DNA of 64,000 nt, taken from the NCBI RefSeq assembly GCF_014656375.1, contig NZ_BNCH01000002.1, positions 577,414 through 641,413 on the forward strand, in the 5' to 3' direction. The notes beneath the pieces are model-generated. The model made no database searches, was not told where the DNA came from, and worked only from the letters and a program-made list of their open reading frames with translations. The stretch comes from Aliiroseovarius zhejiangensis (lineage in GTDB: Bacteria > Pseudomonadota > Alphaproteobacteria > Rhodobacterales > Rhodobacteraceae). How positions within the stretch are numbered: the first letter of the stretch is position 1; every line of letters begins with the position of its first letter. This document shows positions 63,363 to 64,000 of the stretch, piece after piece. The position numbers were made by a program, and so were the translations under genes.

Positions 63363-63806
63363 TCAGGCCTTGCGATCAAGATGCGCAACAAGCGCGTCGA
63401 TCGCCAGAAGATAACCCTGCGCGCCGAAGCCGCAAATCTGACCGATGGCGACACGGGCCAGATAGCTTTGATGGCGAAACGCTTCCCGGGCGTGGATGTT
63501 CGACAGGTGCACTTCGACGGTGGGGACATCGACCGAGGCCACGGCATCCATGATCGCGACGGAAGTGTGTGTATAGGCGCCCGCGTTCAGAATGATCCCG
63601 TCATACGCATCGCGGGCTGCATGGATCCGATCAATCAGCGCACCTTCGTGATTGCTTTGAAAGACGTCACAGCTGATATCGCAGATTTTGGCATGCCTAC
63701 GGCACAGATCCTCGATATCCGCCAAGCTGGTGTGTCCATAGACCTCGGGCTGACGTTTCCCCAACAGGTTCAGGTTGGGGCCGTTCAGGATTAGCAGGGA
63801 CGTCAT
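63363..63806 (-). CDS. aroQ: 3-dehydroquinate dehydratase, type II
   Basis: 147 residues. Third step of the shikimate pathway. LILNGPNLNLLGKRQPEVYG with the flexible catalytic loop at the start, then ILNAGAYTHTSVAIMDAV and VEVHLSNIHAREAFRHQSYL (catalytic His). ATG 63806 follows AAGAAGGAAATTTCT. Its stop lies 5 bases before the luxR-type gene on the same strand, so they may share a transcript. Confidence 0.96.
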   Translation of the reverse strand: MTSLLILNGPNLNLLGKRQPEVYGHTSLADIEDLCRRHAKICDISCDVFQSNHEGALIDRIHAARDAYDGIILNAGAYTHTSVAIMDAVASVDVPTVEVHLSNIHAREAFRHQSYLARVAIGQICGFGAQGYLLAIDALVAHLDRKA

Positions 63807-63908
63807 AGAAATTTCCTTCTTCTCGGCGCATTATTTGCCGGAAACACAAGAAAAGTCGAGCGGGAACAGTGTTTGGCGACAGGTTCTCGAAAATTGGGTT
63901 TAATAACA

Positions 63909-63924
63909 CATAATACCGATTATG
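63909..63924. promoter_or_regulatory. Inverted repeat upstream of aroQ
   Basis: CATAAT-accg-ATTATG, perfect 6-bp arms in an AT-rich stretch between aroQ and the right edge of the window. Possible operator for aroQ-luxR or for a gene starting near 63965. Confidence 0.35.
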
Positions 63925-63964
63925 CGTGATAAGGGCGTGTAGCCGCAAAGCTAAAATGTCACCC

Positions 63965-64000
63965 ATGAGCAATTCAGGAATGTCACTCTCCCGTCCGAAG
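63965..64000 (+). CDS. Possible start of a gene running off the right edge
   Basis: ATG at 63965 opens 12 codons (SNSGMSLSRPK after Met) with no stop before the window ends. No ribosome-binding site is evident, so this is only a suggestion that a plus-strand gene divergent from aroQ begins here. Confidence 0.25.
   Translation, partial: MSNSGMSLSRPK

Noticed and set aside
63697..63972. 91-codon minus-strand frame at the right edge
   Set aside because: Largely overlaps aroQ out of frame and the AT-rich spacer.
1..64000. CRISPR array, toxin-antitoxin pair or defence island
   Set aside because: No regularly spaced direct repeats, no Cas-like proteins. The RatA-type protein at 30736 is the COQ10-like family and has no antitoxin partner.

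Overview
The window looks like chromosomal DNA of an alphaproteobacterium of the Rhodobacteraceae (Roseobacter-type). The base composition is GC-rich, the genes are packed with many 4-base stop/start overlaps, and it carries the alphaproteobacterial cell-cycle regulators ChpT, SciP and CtrA, ornithine-lipid genes, a TRAP transporter, a complete LIV-type ABC transporter, a class II DAHP synthase and LpxI. I see no prophage, insertion sequence, CRISPR array or rRNA. The only tRNA is tRNA-Leu(CAA) at 11.73 kb.

Layout. 0-5.4 kb: proB end and proA, chpT with an apparent frameshift, a DUF3553 protein, olsB-olsA, a ThiE-like protein and a TfoX-like protein. 5.5-8.3 kb: RNA methyltransferase, dsbB and a YqaA membrane protein, and a zinc metallopeptidase. 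8.6-11.7 kb: TRAP operon, with a terminator-like hairpin after the binding-protein gene. 11.7-13.9 kb: tRNA-Leu, a cystathionine lyase-type enzyme and a Hint-domain protein. 13.9-20.1 kb: LIV-type operon on the minus strand, which includes a small secreted cysteine protein between livF and livH and ends in a MobA-like nucleotidyltransferase. 20.2-24.3 kb: GNAT enzyme with GlxA-type regulator, DAHP synthase and a PAS protein. 24.5-33.2 kb: yicC, gmk, gamma carbonic anhydrase, an AT-richer DUF1801 gene, divergent peroxiredoxin/oxyR, lipA, hpt with a 57-residue follower, a RatA/COQ10-type protein and a DbpA-type helicase. 33.3-37.7 kb: xerD with two upstream genes of unknown function, divergent from aroK-aroB. 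37.8-42.3 kb: ssb, a lytic transglycosylase, two small enzymes behind a palindromic operator, an AraC regulator and miaA.

42.4-55.2 kb is the conserved translation/isoprenoid/envelope block: pyrH, frr, uppS, cdsA, dxr, rseP, a 42-residue micro-ORF, bamA, skp, fabZ, lpxA, lpxI, lpxB. It couples nucleotide and lipid precursor supply to outer-membrane assembly. lpxD is not in it, and rpsB-tsf lies 17 kb further on. 55.3-62.2 kb: DUF2059 protein, mnmA, sciP-ctrA, psuG-psuK and rpsB-tsf. 62.6-64 kb: LuxR-type regulator and aroQ.

The points most worth following up are the chpT frameshift in an 8-base homopolymer, in a window that also holds sciP and ctrA with CtrA-box sequences; the micro-ORF between rseP and bamA, whose ribosome-binding site lies in a 10-bp inverted repeat; and the secreted four-cysteine protein translationally coupled inside the LIV operon. 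Nothing here can be called a new defence or mobile system. All assignments come from reading sequence and translations; no database search was run.
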